From an uncultured Cellvibrionales bacterium (GTDB lineage Bacteria; Pseudomonadota; Gammaproteobacteria; Pseudomonadales; Dasaniaceae), in assembly GCA_913019905.1 (NCBI GenBank), contig CAJVZD010000049.1, forward strand, positions 1-36,910: 36,910 bases of DNA, read 5' to 3'. Shown here piece by piece: positions 9,278 through 18,079 of the stretch. Position numbers and translations under genes: made by a program. Below the pieces are notes generated by a model. It was not told where the DNA came from, did not search any database, and saw only the letters and a list, made by a program, of their open reading frames with translations. The first letter of the stretch is position 1. Every line of letters starts with the position of its first letter.

Positions 9278-10636
9278 ATGAGCTCATTGCTTATTGAAGA
9301 ATTGCCATATTCCATCGATAGTAGCCATTTATTTTCCCGATTTTTGGACTGGGAGCTACCCGTCTACCTCGACAGCACCGCTTCTTGTTCATCTCGCGGC
9401 CGCTACGACATTTTTAGTGCTCAACCTGTTCATAAAGTACAAAATGATAACATATTTTCTTTAAATACAAATAGTTACAACCCAAACGCAAACTACTTCC
9501 AGGATGTCAGAACAGCCATTGAGGAATTCACACCAACTATTGAGAACGACTTCCACCTACCTTTTACCGGCGGTGCAATCGGGTATTTTGGCTACGATCT
9601 CGGCCATCAGTTAGAAAAATTTAAGACTAAATCGCTTAAAGACATTGATGCGCCAACAGCTGTTGTTGGAATATACAGTTGGGCAGTCATTGTAGATCAT
9701 CGACAAAAAAGAAGCTTACTTGCCTGCCACCCACTCGCGAACAAAGAGTTAGTTCGAGAAGTACGTACCAAGCTATTAGAACAACCGGCTTTGAAAGTGC
9801 ATATTGAGAATTTCCGATTGCAAGCGAAGTTTCAATCCAACCTCTCATACGAACAGTATTCAAACGCTTTTGAGAAAATTCAAAACTACATTCAGGCCGG
9901 AGACTGTTATCAGGTCAACCTTGCACAACGATTTAGTGCCGATTTTGAAGGAGATCCATGGCAAGCCTACCAAGCTCTGAGGACGGTTGCTGCCGCGCCT
10001 TTTTCTGCTTATTTAGGTAACGGAAAGAATGCCATTTTGAGTTTATCCCCTGAGCGCTTTATTCAATCAAAATATCAGAGAGTTTCTACAGCACCCATTA
10101 AAGGTACTATAGGTCGAGGAACGACCCGTAAAGAGGACGAATTACTCGCCAAGAAATTGTTGAACAGCGCCAAAGACCGAGCAGAAAATCTGATGATTGT
10201 AGATTTACTACGAAATGACCTCGGGAAAAATTGCCTTCCTGGAAGCATTCAAGTCGATGACCTGTTTGAGCTACAAAGCTTCGAAACAGTGCATCATTTA
10301 GTCAGCACGATAAGCGGCCAATTAATGCCAGACATTGACTCTCTAACTTTACTGGCCAATTGCTTCCCGGGAGGGTCGATAACCGGCGCCCCTAAAATAA
10401 GAGCAATGGAAATCATTGAGGAACTGGAACCCAACAGACGATCGGCCTATTGTGGTTCGATCGGCTATATTAGTTGTGACGGCCAAATGGATACCAACAT
10501 AGCGATCCGATCTTTAGTATGTGAAAACAATAAAATATATTGCTGGGCCGGAGGTGGAATTGTTGCCGACTCGACTTGCGAAGCTGAATATCAGGAATGT
10601 TTCACGAAAGTCGAAAAACTATTAGCGGCGCTTTAA
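9278..10636 (+). CDS. pabB: Aminodeoxychorismate synthase component I
   Basis: A 452-residue chorismate-using enzyme that forms 4-amino-4-deoxychorismate for p-aminobenzoate and folate synthesis, with ammonia from a PabA glutaminase not present in this window. The PIKGT motif at 273-277 (K275) separates PabB from anthranilate synthase TrpE, which has PIAGT. Other family blocks are QAGDCYQVNLAQRF (207-219), LSPERF (256-261), the MIVDLLRNDL segment (306-315) and PGGSITGAPK (364-373). Length is normal. The ATG at 9278 has only a weak GAG 11 bases upstream. It is the only plus-strand gene in the first 20 kb. Confidence 0.95.
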   Translation: MSSLLIEELPYSIDSSHLFSRFLDWELPVYLDSTASCSSRGRYDIFSAQPVHKVQNDNIFSLNTNSYNPNANYFQDVRTAIEEFTPTIENDFHLPFTGGAIGYFGYDLGHQLEKFKTKSLKDIDAPTAVVGIYSWAVIVDHRQKRSLLACHPLANKELVREVRTKLLEQPALKVHIENFRLQAKFQSNLSYEQYSNAFEKIQNYIQAGDCYQVNLAQRFSADFEGDPWQAYQALRTVAAAPFSAYLGNGKNAILSLSPERFIQSKYQRVSTAPIKGTIGRGTTRKEDELLAKKLLNSAKDRAENLMIVDLLRNDLGKNCLPGSIQVDDLFELQSFETVHHLVSTISGQLMPDIDSLTLLANCFPGGSITGAPKIRAMEIIEELEPNRRSAYCGSIGYISCDGQMDTNIAIRSLVCENNKIYCWAGGGIVADSTCEAEYQECFTKVEKLLAAL

Positions 10637-10643
10637 GCCACCA

Positions 10644-10669
10644 CACCACGTAACTACACCACGCAACTA
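10644..10669. repeat. 13-bp tandem duplication after pabB
   Basis: Two 13-bp units, CACCACGTAACTA and CACCACGCAACTA, differing at one base, lie just past the pabB stop in the convergent pabB/thrH spacer. Confidence 0.75.
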
Positions 10670-10681
10670 CGGCAAGTAGCT

Positions 10682-10716
10682 AAAAAAAAACCGGCTGATA
10701 AACCTCCAAGAGCCAC
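10682..10716 (-). terminator. Possible terminator after thrH
   Basis: Read on the minus strand, past the thrH stop there is a short GGCT ... AGCC stem with a long loop, followed by GG and nine T residues. The T-run is strong but the stem is only about 4-5 bp, so this is a tentative rho-independent terminator for thrH. Confidence 0.35.
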
Positions 10717-10721
10717 TTTAC

Positions 10722-11339
10722 TTATAGGCTAAGGTCCCGATTACTCGCTTTAATAAACTCCTTCTTTAAATCTTCGTAACTATGTACTGCAGGGAATTGA
10801 GGGAATTCTGCAATAACATTATCCGGGGCCTTAAATAAGATACCCGCATTGGCTTCTGCTAGCATTGTCGTATCATTGTAAGAATCACCAGCGGCAATCG
10901 TACGATAATACATAGAGTGAAATCCAATCACTGCCTGTCTTTTGGGATTAACTTGCCGCAGCTTGTAATCGACCACCTTACCGTCATCGTTCACTTCCAG
11001 CCCGTGACAAAGTAACATCGGGTAACCGAGTTGTTTCATAAAAGGCATACCAAACTCATAGAAGGTATCTGAAAGAATCACGACCTGAAATCGCTCTCGC
11101 AGCCACTCTAGAAAGCCAAGCGCTCCTTCCATCGGTTCTAACTCACTAATGACGGATTGAATGTCCGGCAAGCCAAAACCATTTTCGTCAAGAATCCGTA
11201 AGCGTTGCTTCATCAACACATCGTAATCCGGTATATCTCGAGTCGTCGCTTTTAGGGCTTCGATACCCGTTTTCTCGGCAAAATTAATCCATATTTCAGG
11301 TATCAATACCCCTTCTAAATCAAGGCAGGCGATTTCCAC
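10722..11339 (-). CDS. thrH: Bifunctional phosphoserine phosphatase / homoserine phosphotransferase
   Basis: A 205-residue HAD-superfamily enzyme. It closely follows my recollection of Pseudomonas ThrH over the whole length: N-terminal MEIACLDLEGVL with nucleophile D7 (the variant DxE form of HAD motif I), the ALKATTRDIPDYDVLMKQRL segment, LSDTFYEF (motif II) and GDSYNDTTML (motif IV). ThrH dephosphorylates phosphoserine and can pass the phosphate to homoserine, touching serine and threonine biosynthesis. The start is GTG at 11339 with GGAG seven bases upstream, and the next residues match the known N-terminus. It converges on pabB. Confidence 0.95.
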   Translation of the reverse strand: MEIACLDLEGVLIPEIWINFAEKTGIEALKATTRDIPDYDVLMKQRLRILDENGFGLPDIQSVISELEPMEGALGFLEWLRERFQVVILSDTFYEFGMPFMKQLGYPMLLCHGLEVNDDGKVVDYKLRQVNPKRQAVIGFHSMYYRTIAAGDSYNDTTMLAEANAGILFKAPDNVIAEFPQFPAVHSYEDLKKEFIKASNRDLSL

Positions 11340-11526
11340 AATGTGACTCCACTATAATTAAGATACAATTCAAACAAGCAAAAAGGGTTGATTTCATGCT
11401 GCTCGCTCAATAGATATTTACCCAAAAGACTCTACCAAACACAGATACTTACCTAGTTCGTTTCCAAGCAATACAGGCTCGATTTATTGCGAGACAATGT
11501 ACAGAAAGCATGAACACCAAGCAAGC

Positions 11527-12447
11527 TCATCCCTCAATACGTTGATCACCGATAAACTTTTGCGCACTAGCACTTTCGTGATGTGCGCTCTCCGGTTCCA
11601 CCAAACCAATCCCATAAGCTGTAATAACACCAAGCACCAGAGCAAGTGTCAGCTTGCCTCGATCATGGCTATGAAATTGAATTTCGGGAAGTAAATCGCT
11701 CAATGAAATACAGATGAAAACACCCGCAGAAAAAGCTAAAGCACTGCCAATAACCATATTTTGCGAATCCCCTAAAGAATCCGCCCCAAAGAGGAAAAGG
11801 TAGGCACCGATAGGACACATAGTCGCAAAAACAAGGTTAACGACTGTTTGAGACTTCAGGCTCCAGCCACTCGCATGCATGATCGAAGAAATAGAGATTG
11901 CGTCGAGAGGTTTATGTAGGACAATAGCAAGAAATACGCCGAAGCCTAACAGACCTAGTGGCGCGTGCTCTGCCGAATCCGCTTGAACCGCAGCACCGAG
12001 AGCAATACCATCAATCAAGGTGTGCAAAGCTAAACCGAACGCGACACCTAGCCAGCTCATATTACTCGCCAACTGAGTACGAGCAGTTTTTTCATCGTGG
12101 TTATGAGCTGTTTTGAGATTGTGACTATGGCCATGATCGTGCTCATGGTCTGACTCAACCGGACCATGCTGATGAAAATGAAATAGTCTCAGCAAAACAA
12201 ACATGAGCAGTAAACCAACCATTAACCACCAGACTGCATGATCAACACCACCGTGTCCGGCTAACTTGCTGACAGCGTGTGGCAACAAATGGTAAAAAGC
12301 TACCCCCAACATAAATCCGGCAACATAACTCATCATAATCTGAGTCCGGGTATGTCCCAGCTTCATTTTAGACGGCAGCCAACCACCGATTAGGGATGCA
12401 AAAAGAATCGCGATCGAATAAACGAATATAAGGGATGTCACTGTCAT
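11527..12447 (-). CDS. ZIP-family divalent metal transporter
   Basis: A 306-residue inner-membrane protein with about eight hydrophobic segments. A histidine- and aspartate-rich cytoplasmic loop lies at roughly 90-120 (runs of HxH and HD pairs), between transmembrane segments 3 and 4. The metal-site helices show H142-TLI-D146-G and H178-KPL-D182, corresponding to the HNxxDG and HExPHE positions of ZIP proteins. It probably imports zinc or a similar cation; the metal cannot be told from sequence. It lies between thrH and cysB on the same strand with spacers over 130 bp, so it is probably a separate transcription unit. No Zur or Fur site was recognised upstream. Confidence 0.9.
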   Translation of the reverse strand: MTVTSLIFVYSIAILFASLIGGWLPSKMKLGHTRTQIMMSYVAGFMLGVAFYHLLPHAVSKLAGHGGVDHAVWWLMVGLLLMFVLLRLFHFHQHGPVESDHEHDHGHSHNLKTAHNHDEKTARTQLASNMSWLGVAFGLALHTLIDGIALGAAVQADSAEHAPLGLLGFGVFLAIVLHKPLDAISISSIMHASGWSLKSQTVVNLVFATMCPIGAYLFLFGADSLGDSQNMVIGSALAFSAGVFICISLSDLLPEIQFHSHDRGKLTLALVLGVITAYGIGLVEPESAHHESASAQKFIGDQRIEG

Positions 12448-12498
12448 AGAGCGCGGATTGTAGTTATGTTTACGAAGTAAACAAGGAAAAGTTTAACT

Positions 12499-12520
12499 AA
12501 GTCGTCAAAGCGGCTTTTTT
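12499..12520 (+). terminator. Terminator-like hairpin facing the plus strand, without an upstream plus-strand gene
   Basis: AAGTCG and CGGCTT pair (one G-U) around a 6-base loop, followed by further T residues (TTTT, then AATTTATTTTT). It points away from any known plus-strand gene: it lies between the ZIP start and the cysB stop, both minus strand. In the minus direction it would be an A-run then a hairpin, which is not terminator-like. Confidence 0.4.
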
Positions 12521-12585
12521 AATTTATTTTTGTACAGGAAACAACCAGAGCTTACCTTCGGCAACGCCTGAAACCTGTCCAGAAC

Positions 12586-13560
12586 CTAATAGACAGGTAG
12601 CTCGATAAGTTCAAACAGGTCATCTAACTCTAGTTTTGTATGACGCTGATAAGCTTCTTCCACCACTGATTTGGTAAGATGAGGTGCAAACTCTTCAATA
12701 AAATCAAACATAAACCCACGTAAGAACGTTCCGCGCCTAAAACCGATTTTGGTAACGCTTGCTTTAAACAAATGACTTGCATCGAGAGCGACAAGATCAC
12801 TATCGAGTTTTTCGTCGTAGGCCATTCGCGCAACAATGCCAATCCCTAAGCCTAACCTAACATAGGTTTTTATCACATCGGCATCAGCGGCAGTAAACAC
12901 AACTTTCGGAGCCAAACCTTTCTCAATAAAGGCTTCATCGAGCTTCGACCGGCCAGTAAACCCGAATACGTAAGTCACTATCGGATGAAGTGCAATGTCT
13001 TCTAACGTTAACTCTGACAATTGAGCTAATGCATGATCTTTTGGAACAATAATCGCCCTGTTCCACTTGTAACAAGGCATCATAATTAAGTCACTGAATA
13101 GCTCTAAAGCCTCAGTCGCGATTGCAAAATCTACCGTTCCATCGGCAGCGAGCTCCGAAATTTGCATCGGTGTCCCTTGGTGCATATGTAGAGAAACATC
13201 CGGATATCGATTAATGAAAGATTTAATCGTCGGAGGCAATGCATAACGCGCCTGTGTATGGGTAGTAGCAATCGACAAACTACCCTTTTTTTCATTACAG
13301 TACTCTTGAGCGACCTGTTTAATGCTCTCGACCTTCCGCAATACTTCGCCGGCAGTTTTCAATATTGCTTCGCCACCTGGAGTGACTCTCGTTAAGTGCT
13401 TACCGCTCCTCGAAAAGATCTCAACGCCCAGTTCGTCTTCCAACAAGCGGATTTGCTTACTAATTCCCGGCTGTGACGTGTACAGGCTTTGCGCCGTCGC
13501 AGATACATTTAGGTCGTGATGAGCAACTTCCCAGATATAGCGCAATTGCTGTAGTTTCAT
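12586..13560 (-). CDS. cysB: CysB-type LysR transcriptional regulator
   Basis: A 324-residue LysR-family regulator, the same length as E. coli CysB, with the family N-terminus MKLQQLRY and the DNA-binding helices carrying YTSQPGISKQIRLLEDELG and the FSRSGKHL wing. The C-terminal inducer-binding domain includes TTHTQARYALP near the N-acetylserine/sulfate pocket. CysB activates sulfur assimilation genes. A longer reading frame begins with GTG at 13572, but the ATG at 13560 matches the family start and has GGAG six bases upstream. No cys genes lie nearby except, loosely, the D-cysteine desulfhydrase-like gene at 14877. Confidence 0.95.
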   Translation of the reverse strand: MKLQQLRYIWEVAHHDLNVSATAQSLYTSQPGISKQIRLLEDELGVEIFSRSGKHLTRVTPGGEAILKTAGEVLRKVESIKQVAQEYCNEKKGSLSIATTHTQARYALPPTIKSFINRYPDVSLHMHQGTPMQISELAADGTVDFAIATEALELFSDLIMMPCYKWNRAIIVPKDHALAQLSELTLEDIALHPIVTYVFGFTGRSKLDEAFIEKGLAPKVVFTAADADVIKTYVRLGLGIGIVARMAYDEKLDSDLVALDASHLFKASVTKIGFRRGTFLRGFMFDFIEEFAPHLTKSVVEEAYQRHTKLELDDLFELIELPVY

Positions 13561-13566
13561 ACGACT

Positions 13567-13570
13567 CTCC
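13567..13570 (-). promoter_or_regulatory. Ribosome-binding site that sets the cysB start
   Basis: GGAG six bases before the ATG at 13560. It supports that start over the upstream in-frame GTG at 13572, which overlaps this site. Confidence 0.8.
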
Positions 13571-13835
13571 ACTATTATTTTCTATTAATAGTCCAAATGA
13601 ATCAGTTGCTCGCGTAACGTGCAAATTGAAATGTAACCCAGTCTTGAACCATGAGCTTATAAAAATAATAGCTCATATAACAAATTTAGCCTAATTTCGG
13701 AAAATAATAATAAAAAGGTTCTAGAAGAAGACTCGTTTGCTCTGGCAGGCCCCATTTGGCTTGAAGAAACCGAACACTTCCGACATCTTTCTGGCGTTTA
13801 GATAGCTATTCATTCTCTCGCGTTCGACTGTTTTT

Positions 13836-14738
13836 CTAGTTATTTGAAACGCCATGTGGCACATGTCCCGTGGCTACATGTTGACTAGCAGAGTCACAAT
13901 GCGACTGCTGATCGTCAAAAAACACATCTGCACCATAAGCATTGAGGAAATCCCCCTTATCTAAACCACCAAGAAACAGTGATTCGTCTATACGAATATT
14001 CCATGCCCGCAGGGTTCGAATAACTCGCTCGTGGGCAGGGGCAGACCGTGCAGTTACCAAGGCTGTACGAATGGGTGAATTACTGGAAGGAAATTCCGAC
14101 TGTAAACCGTGTAATGCAGACAAGAATGCCTTGAAAGGTCCGCCGCTTAACGGCTGTTTTGCCGTTTCGATTTCATTTTTGGTAAAAGCTTCCAACCCTT
14201 CCTCTTTGTATATCTGCTCGGATTCATCGGAAAATAATACTGCATCCCCGTCAAAGGCAAATTTTAGCTCCGAATCACTGTCTTGGTTGTTAGGTTCCGA
14301 AGACATCAAAGTCGCTGCGGCCACCCCATTGTCTAGTGCCCGTCTGACATCTAAGGCATCGGTCGATAGAAACAAATGGCAACCAAACGCCGACACGTAT
14401 CGATAGGGACTAGCTCCTCCAGTAAAAGCAGCACGTGTGATATTCAAGCCATAATGCTTAATGGAATTAAATATCCGTAAACCTGTGTCTGCACTATTTC
14501 GTGACAACAATAGCACTTCAACTCTTGGCTCTCCCCCCAGTCGTTCGTTTATGCGCAACAACTTATTTACCATGGGGAATGCAACACCGGGCTCCAACAC
14601 CTCATCTTCGTGCTGAATTTGATATTGCTGATAGACTTCAAGACCTTTATCTTCAAATACACGATGACCTTCATCTAGATTAAACAGGGCTCTTGATGAG
14701 ATCGCTATGACTAATTTATTTCCAAAATTACTTGGCAT
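13836..14738 (-). CDS. Cytosolic 5'-nucleotidase, NT5C1-like family
   Basis: A 300-residue protein of the 5'-nucleotidase family related to eukaryotic NT5C1A. It has the LVIAISSRALFNLDEGH start, the EDEVLEPGVAFPMVNKLL segment at 44-61, LLSRNSADTGLRIFNSI at 77-93, and the FDGDAVLFSDESE metal/aspartate motif near 162-174. The family removes phosphate from nucleoside monophosphates. The N-terminus is preceded by a GAG at seven bases. It lies between cysB and a PLP enzyme on the same strand. No operon partner is clear. The exact nucleotide preference is not visible. Confidence 0.88.
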   Translation of the reverse strand: MPSNFGNKLVIAISSRALFNLDEGHRVFEDKGLEVYQQYQIQHEDEVLEPGVAFPMVNKLLRINERLGGEPRVEVLLLSRNSADTGLRIFNSIKHYGLNITRAAFTGGASPYRYVSAFGCHLFLSTDALDVRRALDNGVAAATLMSSEPNNQDSDSELKFAFDGDAVLFSDESEQIYKEEGLEAFTKNEIETAKQPLSGGPFKAFLSALHGLQSEFPSSNSPIRTALVTARSAPAHERVIRTLRAWNIRIDESLFLGGLDKGDFLNAYGADVFFDDQQSHCDSASQHVATGHVPHGVSNN

Positions 14739-14800
14739 GTTGAATCTCTACTAATCTACCGAAAATGGATTTTATGTCGACATTGCCCAGAACACCGGAC

Positions 14801-14817
14801 CCAGCGCCATACGCTGG
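14801..14817. repeat. Perfect 6-bp hairpin downstream of the PLP enzyme gene
   Basis: CCAGCG and CGCTGG around a 5-base loop, 60 bp past the PLP-enzyme stop and 63 bp upstream of the nucleotidase start. No T-run follows on either strand, so it is only a candidate stop or pause structure. Confidence 0.35.
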
Positions 14818-14876
14818 CTGACAATAGGTTCTTATTGATCAGTGAATAGATTCAATAATTAACAGCGGTTGATCGG

Positions 14877-15878
14877 CTAAAATGAAATTTGCTCGCGCTG
14901 AGGAAACAAGCCAAAAATACCGCCGGTATGGATAAACACAATATCACCGGCATCATCAAATTGACCCTGCTCAATTCGGTCGATCAAGCCATGGAATGCC
15001 TTTCCGGTGTAGACAGGATCAAGAATGACGCCCTCGAGACGAGCAAGCAATTTAATCGTTTCAAAAACGTCGCTCGATGCCTTAGCATATCCAGATCCGA
15101 CGTAACCATCAATGACATTAATGGCTAGACTCTCAACATCCAAGGACTGTGAATACCATTTAGCCCACTGGCGCAAATCGTGCCTCACTTTTTGCAAAAA
15201 ATAGGATTCATCGTCGCAAACATTTATTCCCCATACCTTCGAACCTAAACCAAACAATTCATTCCCAGCAATTAAACCAGCCTGAGTACCACCTGAGCCC
15301 GTGGCGGAAATGATATGTGATGGATTTATACTATTAGCGGTGAAATCGACCGACAACTCTTCGCACGCGGCTATATACCCCCAAAGGCCAGTACCATCGC
15401 TAGCCCCAATGGGTATCGTAAATGGCTTATTTCCCGAACTTTTATAATACTGCTCCCATTCAGTGAGGATTTGATCACTACGTGCCTGATAATCTCTATT
15501 GGAATAGAAACTTGTTTTAGCGCCGGCCAAGTAATCCAGTAATAAATTACCATCGGCGGCTACGTCCTTTGGTGTTTCCTCTCCTCGCAAAATAAGGTGG
15601 CATTTTAAGCCGAGACTAGCGCACAAAATAGCCGTGGTTCTACAATGATTGGACTGCACCCCACCACATGTAATGACTGTATCGCATCCCTCTTCAAGTG
15701 CTTTCGCAAGAGAAAATTCGAGCTTCCGGATTTTGTTTCCACTTACCGCCGATCCGGTTTGGTCATCCCGTTTTATCCAGATTCGAGGTCCTCCCAACCG
15801 TTTTGAGAGACGGTCGGCAGGCACCAATGGAGTCGGAAGTTGCGCTAAAGACAAACGAGGGGGATACAACACTTTCAT
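14877..15878 (-). CDS. PLP-dependent D-cysteine desulfhydrase / ACC deaminase family enzyme
   Basis: A 333-residue fold-type II PLP enzyme. The Schiff-base lysine is K49 in SGNKIRKLEF, followed by CGGVQSNHCRTTA (substrate and cofactor contacts) and the phosphate-binding SATGSGGTQAGL loop. This family includes D-cysteine desulfhydrase (pyruvate, sulfide and ammonia from D-cysteine) and 1-aminocyclopropane-1-carboxylate deaminase; sequence motifs alone do not separate them. A longer frame starts at 15902, but the ATG at 15878 has GAGG seven bases upstream and begins with the usual N-terminus. CysB two genes away gives weak support for a sulfur amino-acid role. Confidence 0.85.
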   Translation of the reverse strand: MKVLYPPRLSLAQLPTPLVPADRLSKRLGGPRIWIKRDDQTGSAVSGNKIRKLEFSLAKALEEGCDTVITCGGVQSNHCRTTAILCASLGLKCHLILRGEETPKDVAADGNLLLDYLAGAKTSFYSNRDYQARSDQILTEWEQYYKSSGNKPFTIPIGASDGTGLWGYIAACEELSVDFTANSINPSHIISATGSGGTQAGLIAGNELFGLGSKVWGINVCDDESYFLQKVRHDLRQWAKWYSQSLDVESLAINVIDGYVGSGYAKASSDVFETIKLLARLEGVILDPVYTGKAFHGLIDRIEQGQFDDAGDIVFIHTGGIFGLFPQREQISF

Positions 15879-15885
15879 GGTTATA

Positions 15886-15889
15886 CCTC
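15886..15889 (-). promoter_or_regulatory. Ribosome-binding site that sets the PLP-enzyme start
   Basis: GAGG seven bases before the ATG at 15878; it favours this start over the one at 15902. Confidence 0.7.
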
Positions 15890-16001
15890 GAATCAGAGAC
15901 ATTCTTTGCTTAGGTACATGAAAACTAAGGGACGTCGGACTTTTAGAGAATCAAAACCAAACAGCGAACATGTGGAATGAGACTTTTACCGGCTGCTAAT
16001 C

Positions 16002-16328
16002 CTAAATTGACTTCAAAGTGCCTTTTGGTAGTACGGCATTTATGGCCGCGCGCTGAAATTTCAGATCAACTTTCTCTGCAACATTCAGAACAACATAACC
16101 TTCTTCAATTTTTATTATTTTCCCAAGGATCCCACTATTAGTCAGTACCTCGTCACCTTTCTGAAGATTTCCAATCAGCTCTGTATGCTCTTTCTGTCTT
16201 TTGCGTTGTGGGCGAATGGCAATAAAATAAAACATAACAAATAGTCCCACCATGAGGACCAACTGCATAACGCCTGACTCCGGTGCTTGACCTTCAGCTT
16301 GTGCGTGTGCCTGAGAAATAAAATTCAT
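16002..16328 (-). CDS. yajC: YajC, Sec translocon accessory subunit
   Basis: A 108-residue small inner-membrane protein. A short N-terminal periplasmic segment rich in Ala/Gln precedes one transmembrane helix (about residues 21-40, ending in the conserved FYFIAIRPQRKRQKEH). The cytoplasmic domain has GDEVLTNSGILGKI. YajC binds SecD-SecF and AcrB in E. coli. Its usual partners tgt, secD and secF are absent: it lies between a PLP-enzyme gene and xth, so it is either a relocated or a second copy. The start has AGG eight bases upstream. The family call is firm. Confidence 0.92.
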   Translation of the reverse strand: MNFISQAHAQAEGQAPESGVMQLVLMVGLFVMFYFIAIRPQRKRQKEHTELIGNLQKGDEVLTNSGILGKIIKIEEGYVVLNVAEKVDLKFQRAAINAVLPKGTLKSI

Positions 16329-16453
16329 CGAAATAACCTTTCCTTTGTGGTGTAAAACAGAATTTGAATATCGGTAAAAATCGGACGCAACTGTACCCTG
16401 AAAACACTAGCCAAGCAAACATAATGGGCGCGTACGACACCGTGTCATCCGCA

Positions 16454-17227
16454 TCAATAATCGATCGAATAGTCCATAATAAGGGGCGCGTGATCAGAAA
16501 AGCGTTCTTCTTTGTAAACCTCTTCCGCCTCAACTTTGTCTTTGAGGCCCGGAGTAACAACTTGGTAGTCTAGGCGCCACCCGACATTCTTGGCCCAGGC
16601 TTGCCCTCTATTAGACCACCACGTGTACTGATCTTCTAATTGATTAATTTCCCGAAACGCGTCGACATAACCAAACTCGTCATATAACTTAGTCAACCAC
16701 TCTCTCTCATGCGGCAAAAATCCCGAATTTTTTCTATTGGGTTTCCAATTTTTCAAATCTATTTCTTTGTGGCAAATATTCCAGTCAGCGCAAATAATAT
16801 ACTCTCGGCGTTTGCGGCGAAGTGATTTGAAATAGGCTTCAACATTCTCCATAAAGCCTTCCTTCTTAATCTGCACAGTTTCGCTGCTAGACCCGGACGG
16901 TAAATACATACTAATTACACTAACGCCGTCGAAATCCGCTTGAATAAAGCGGCCTTCAGAATCAGCAGGATCCCATCCGAGTCCTCTTGTCACCTTCTTT
17001 GGCTTCTTTTTACAATAAAGAGCAGTTCCACTGTATCCTTTTTTTTCAGCATCGAAATAGTAACAATGATAACCCTCGGGGTGAAACATGGCGTCCTCTA
17101 GTTGATGAACCTGTGCTTTGGTTTCTTGTATACAAACCACATCGGCATCCTTGGTTTTTAGCCATTGGAAAAAACCTTTACGGGCTGCTGCTCTAATGCC
17201 ATTCGTGTTTACAGTGATTACTCTCAT
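16454..17227 (-). CDS. xth: Exodeoxyribonuclease III / AP endonuclease
   Basis: A 257-residue Mg-dependent endonuclease-exonuclease-phosphatase family enzyme for base-excision repair, with 3'-5' exonuclease and AP-site cleavage. Visible catalytic elements: IQETKAQ with the metal-binding E35, the YSGTALY segment, the DWNICH motif (Asp/Asn of the active site), GWRLDYQ, and the C-terminal SDHAP with the catalytic Asp-His pair. Length matches the short bacterial Xth class. I chose ATG at 17227 over an upstream TTG one codon earlier; neither has a strong ribosome-binding site. Neighbours are unrelated. Confidence 0.93.
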   Translation of the reverse strand: MRVITVNTNGIRAAARKGFFQWLKTKDADVVCIQETKAQVHQLEDAMFHPEGYHCYYFDAEKKGYSGTALYCKKKPKKVTRGLGWDPADSEGRFIQADFDGVSVISMYLPSGSSSETVQIKKEGFMENVEAYFKSLRRKRREYIICADWNICHKEIDLKNWKPNRKNSGFLPHEREWLTKLYDEFGYVDAFREINQLEDQYTWWSNRGQAWAKNVGWRLDYQVVTPGLKDKVEAEEVYKEERFSDHAPLIMDYSIDY

Positions 17228-17599
17228 CAATAATGCTCAATATTTAGCCAAATAGGATTTTCGAACACCGAAGCTATAAATAGGCACCCATGTATCAAAA
17301 AACATGCGAGTGACGCCAACATAGTCGGGGATGTTATTACTCGGAATTGTAATGTGTTTAGTTAATTAATAATACTGCAGACTGGCAACAGAGTGCGCTC
17401 TGAATCACGCAACTACTTACCATCGCTGACGACCGGCTTAGTTGTAAAGTACTTTTTGATGATTATCATATGTTATCGATGAGTTATCGTAAGGAAACAG
17501 CAAAGACTTTGTCAGAAACAAATACAAGCCTCAAACTCAAACCACTAATACCTAAGCAATAGCAATGCGATTGAAGTGAAACCAAAATCCATGAATGTT
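17228..17599. other. 372-bp intergenic region upstream of xth
   Basis: No gene supported on either strand. It is AT-rich and holds the xth promoter by position. A palindrome ATGATTATCAT at 17459-17469 equals the core of the classical Fur box, but the flanks do not match and no iron gene is adjacent. Confidence 0.5.
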
Positions 17600-18034
17600 T
17601 TACTCGGCAAGAGTTTCTTTGACCGCAAAACAGAGTCTTTCGGCCAAATCACGCAGTTGGTCGGGATCACCTGCTGACTTGGAATGTAAACCAACATTAT
17701 GACCAAGTGTTTGCGGGATCATGTGAACATGGTAGTGAAAGACAGTTTGACCCGCTGCTTTTCTATTTAGTTGATGAACACCTAATCCATCCGGATTAAT
17801 CACCGATTGAATAACATTGGCGATCATGGCTGAGTTCTGCGCAATACGAGCAAGAACGGCTGGATTTGCCGAGAAGATATCACGAAAGTGTTCTTTCGGT
17901 ATTATCAGTAAATGCCCTTTACTCGCAGGAAACACGTCGAGAAACACCAAGGTCAGTTCATCTTCAAAAACTTTATAACAGGGCGCTAACCCCTGTACAA
18001 TATTACAAAAAATGCAGTTATCTTGATGTTTCAT
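17600..18034 (-). CDS. HIT-family nucleotide hydrolase
   Basis: A 144-residue histidine-triad protein. The triad H100-Y-H102-V-H104 (in FHYHVHMIPQ) marks the nucleotide hydrolase/transferase active site. C7 and C10 (CIFC) with downstream histidines form the zinc site seen in Hint/Fhit-like members. It probably cleaves AMP-linked substrates such as AMP-lysine or dinucleoside polyphosphates; the true substrate is unknown. The ATG has AAGG six bases upstream. It follows the FHA-domain gene by 45 bp on the same strand, so the two are probably co-transcribed. Confidence 0.9.
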   Translation of the reverse strand: MKHQDNCIFCNIVQGLAPCYKVFEDELTLVFLDVFPASKGHLLIIPKEHFRDIFSANPAVLARIAQNSAMIANVIQSVINPDGLGVHQLNRKAAGQTVFHYHVHMIPQTLGHNVGLHSKSAGDPDQLRDLAERLCFAVKETLAE

Positions 18035-18079
18035 ATACTACCTTGGCGAGTCATTTCAGTAGGAAGGGTTTTCGTTTTC

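Noticed and set aside
17455..17473. Possible Fur box (core ATGATTATCAT)
   Set aside because: Only the central 11 bases match; the outer bases differ and the nearest gene, xth, is about 230 bp away and is not an iron gene.
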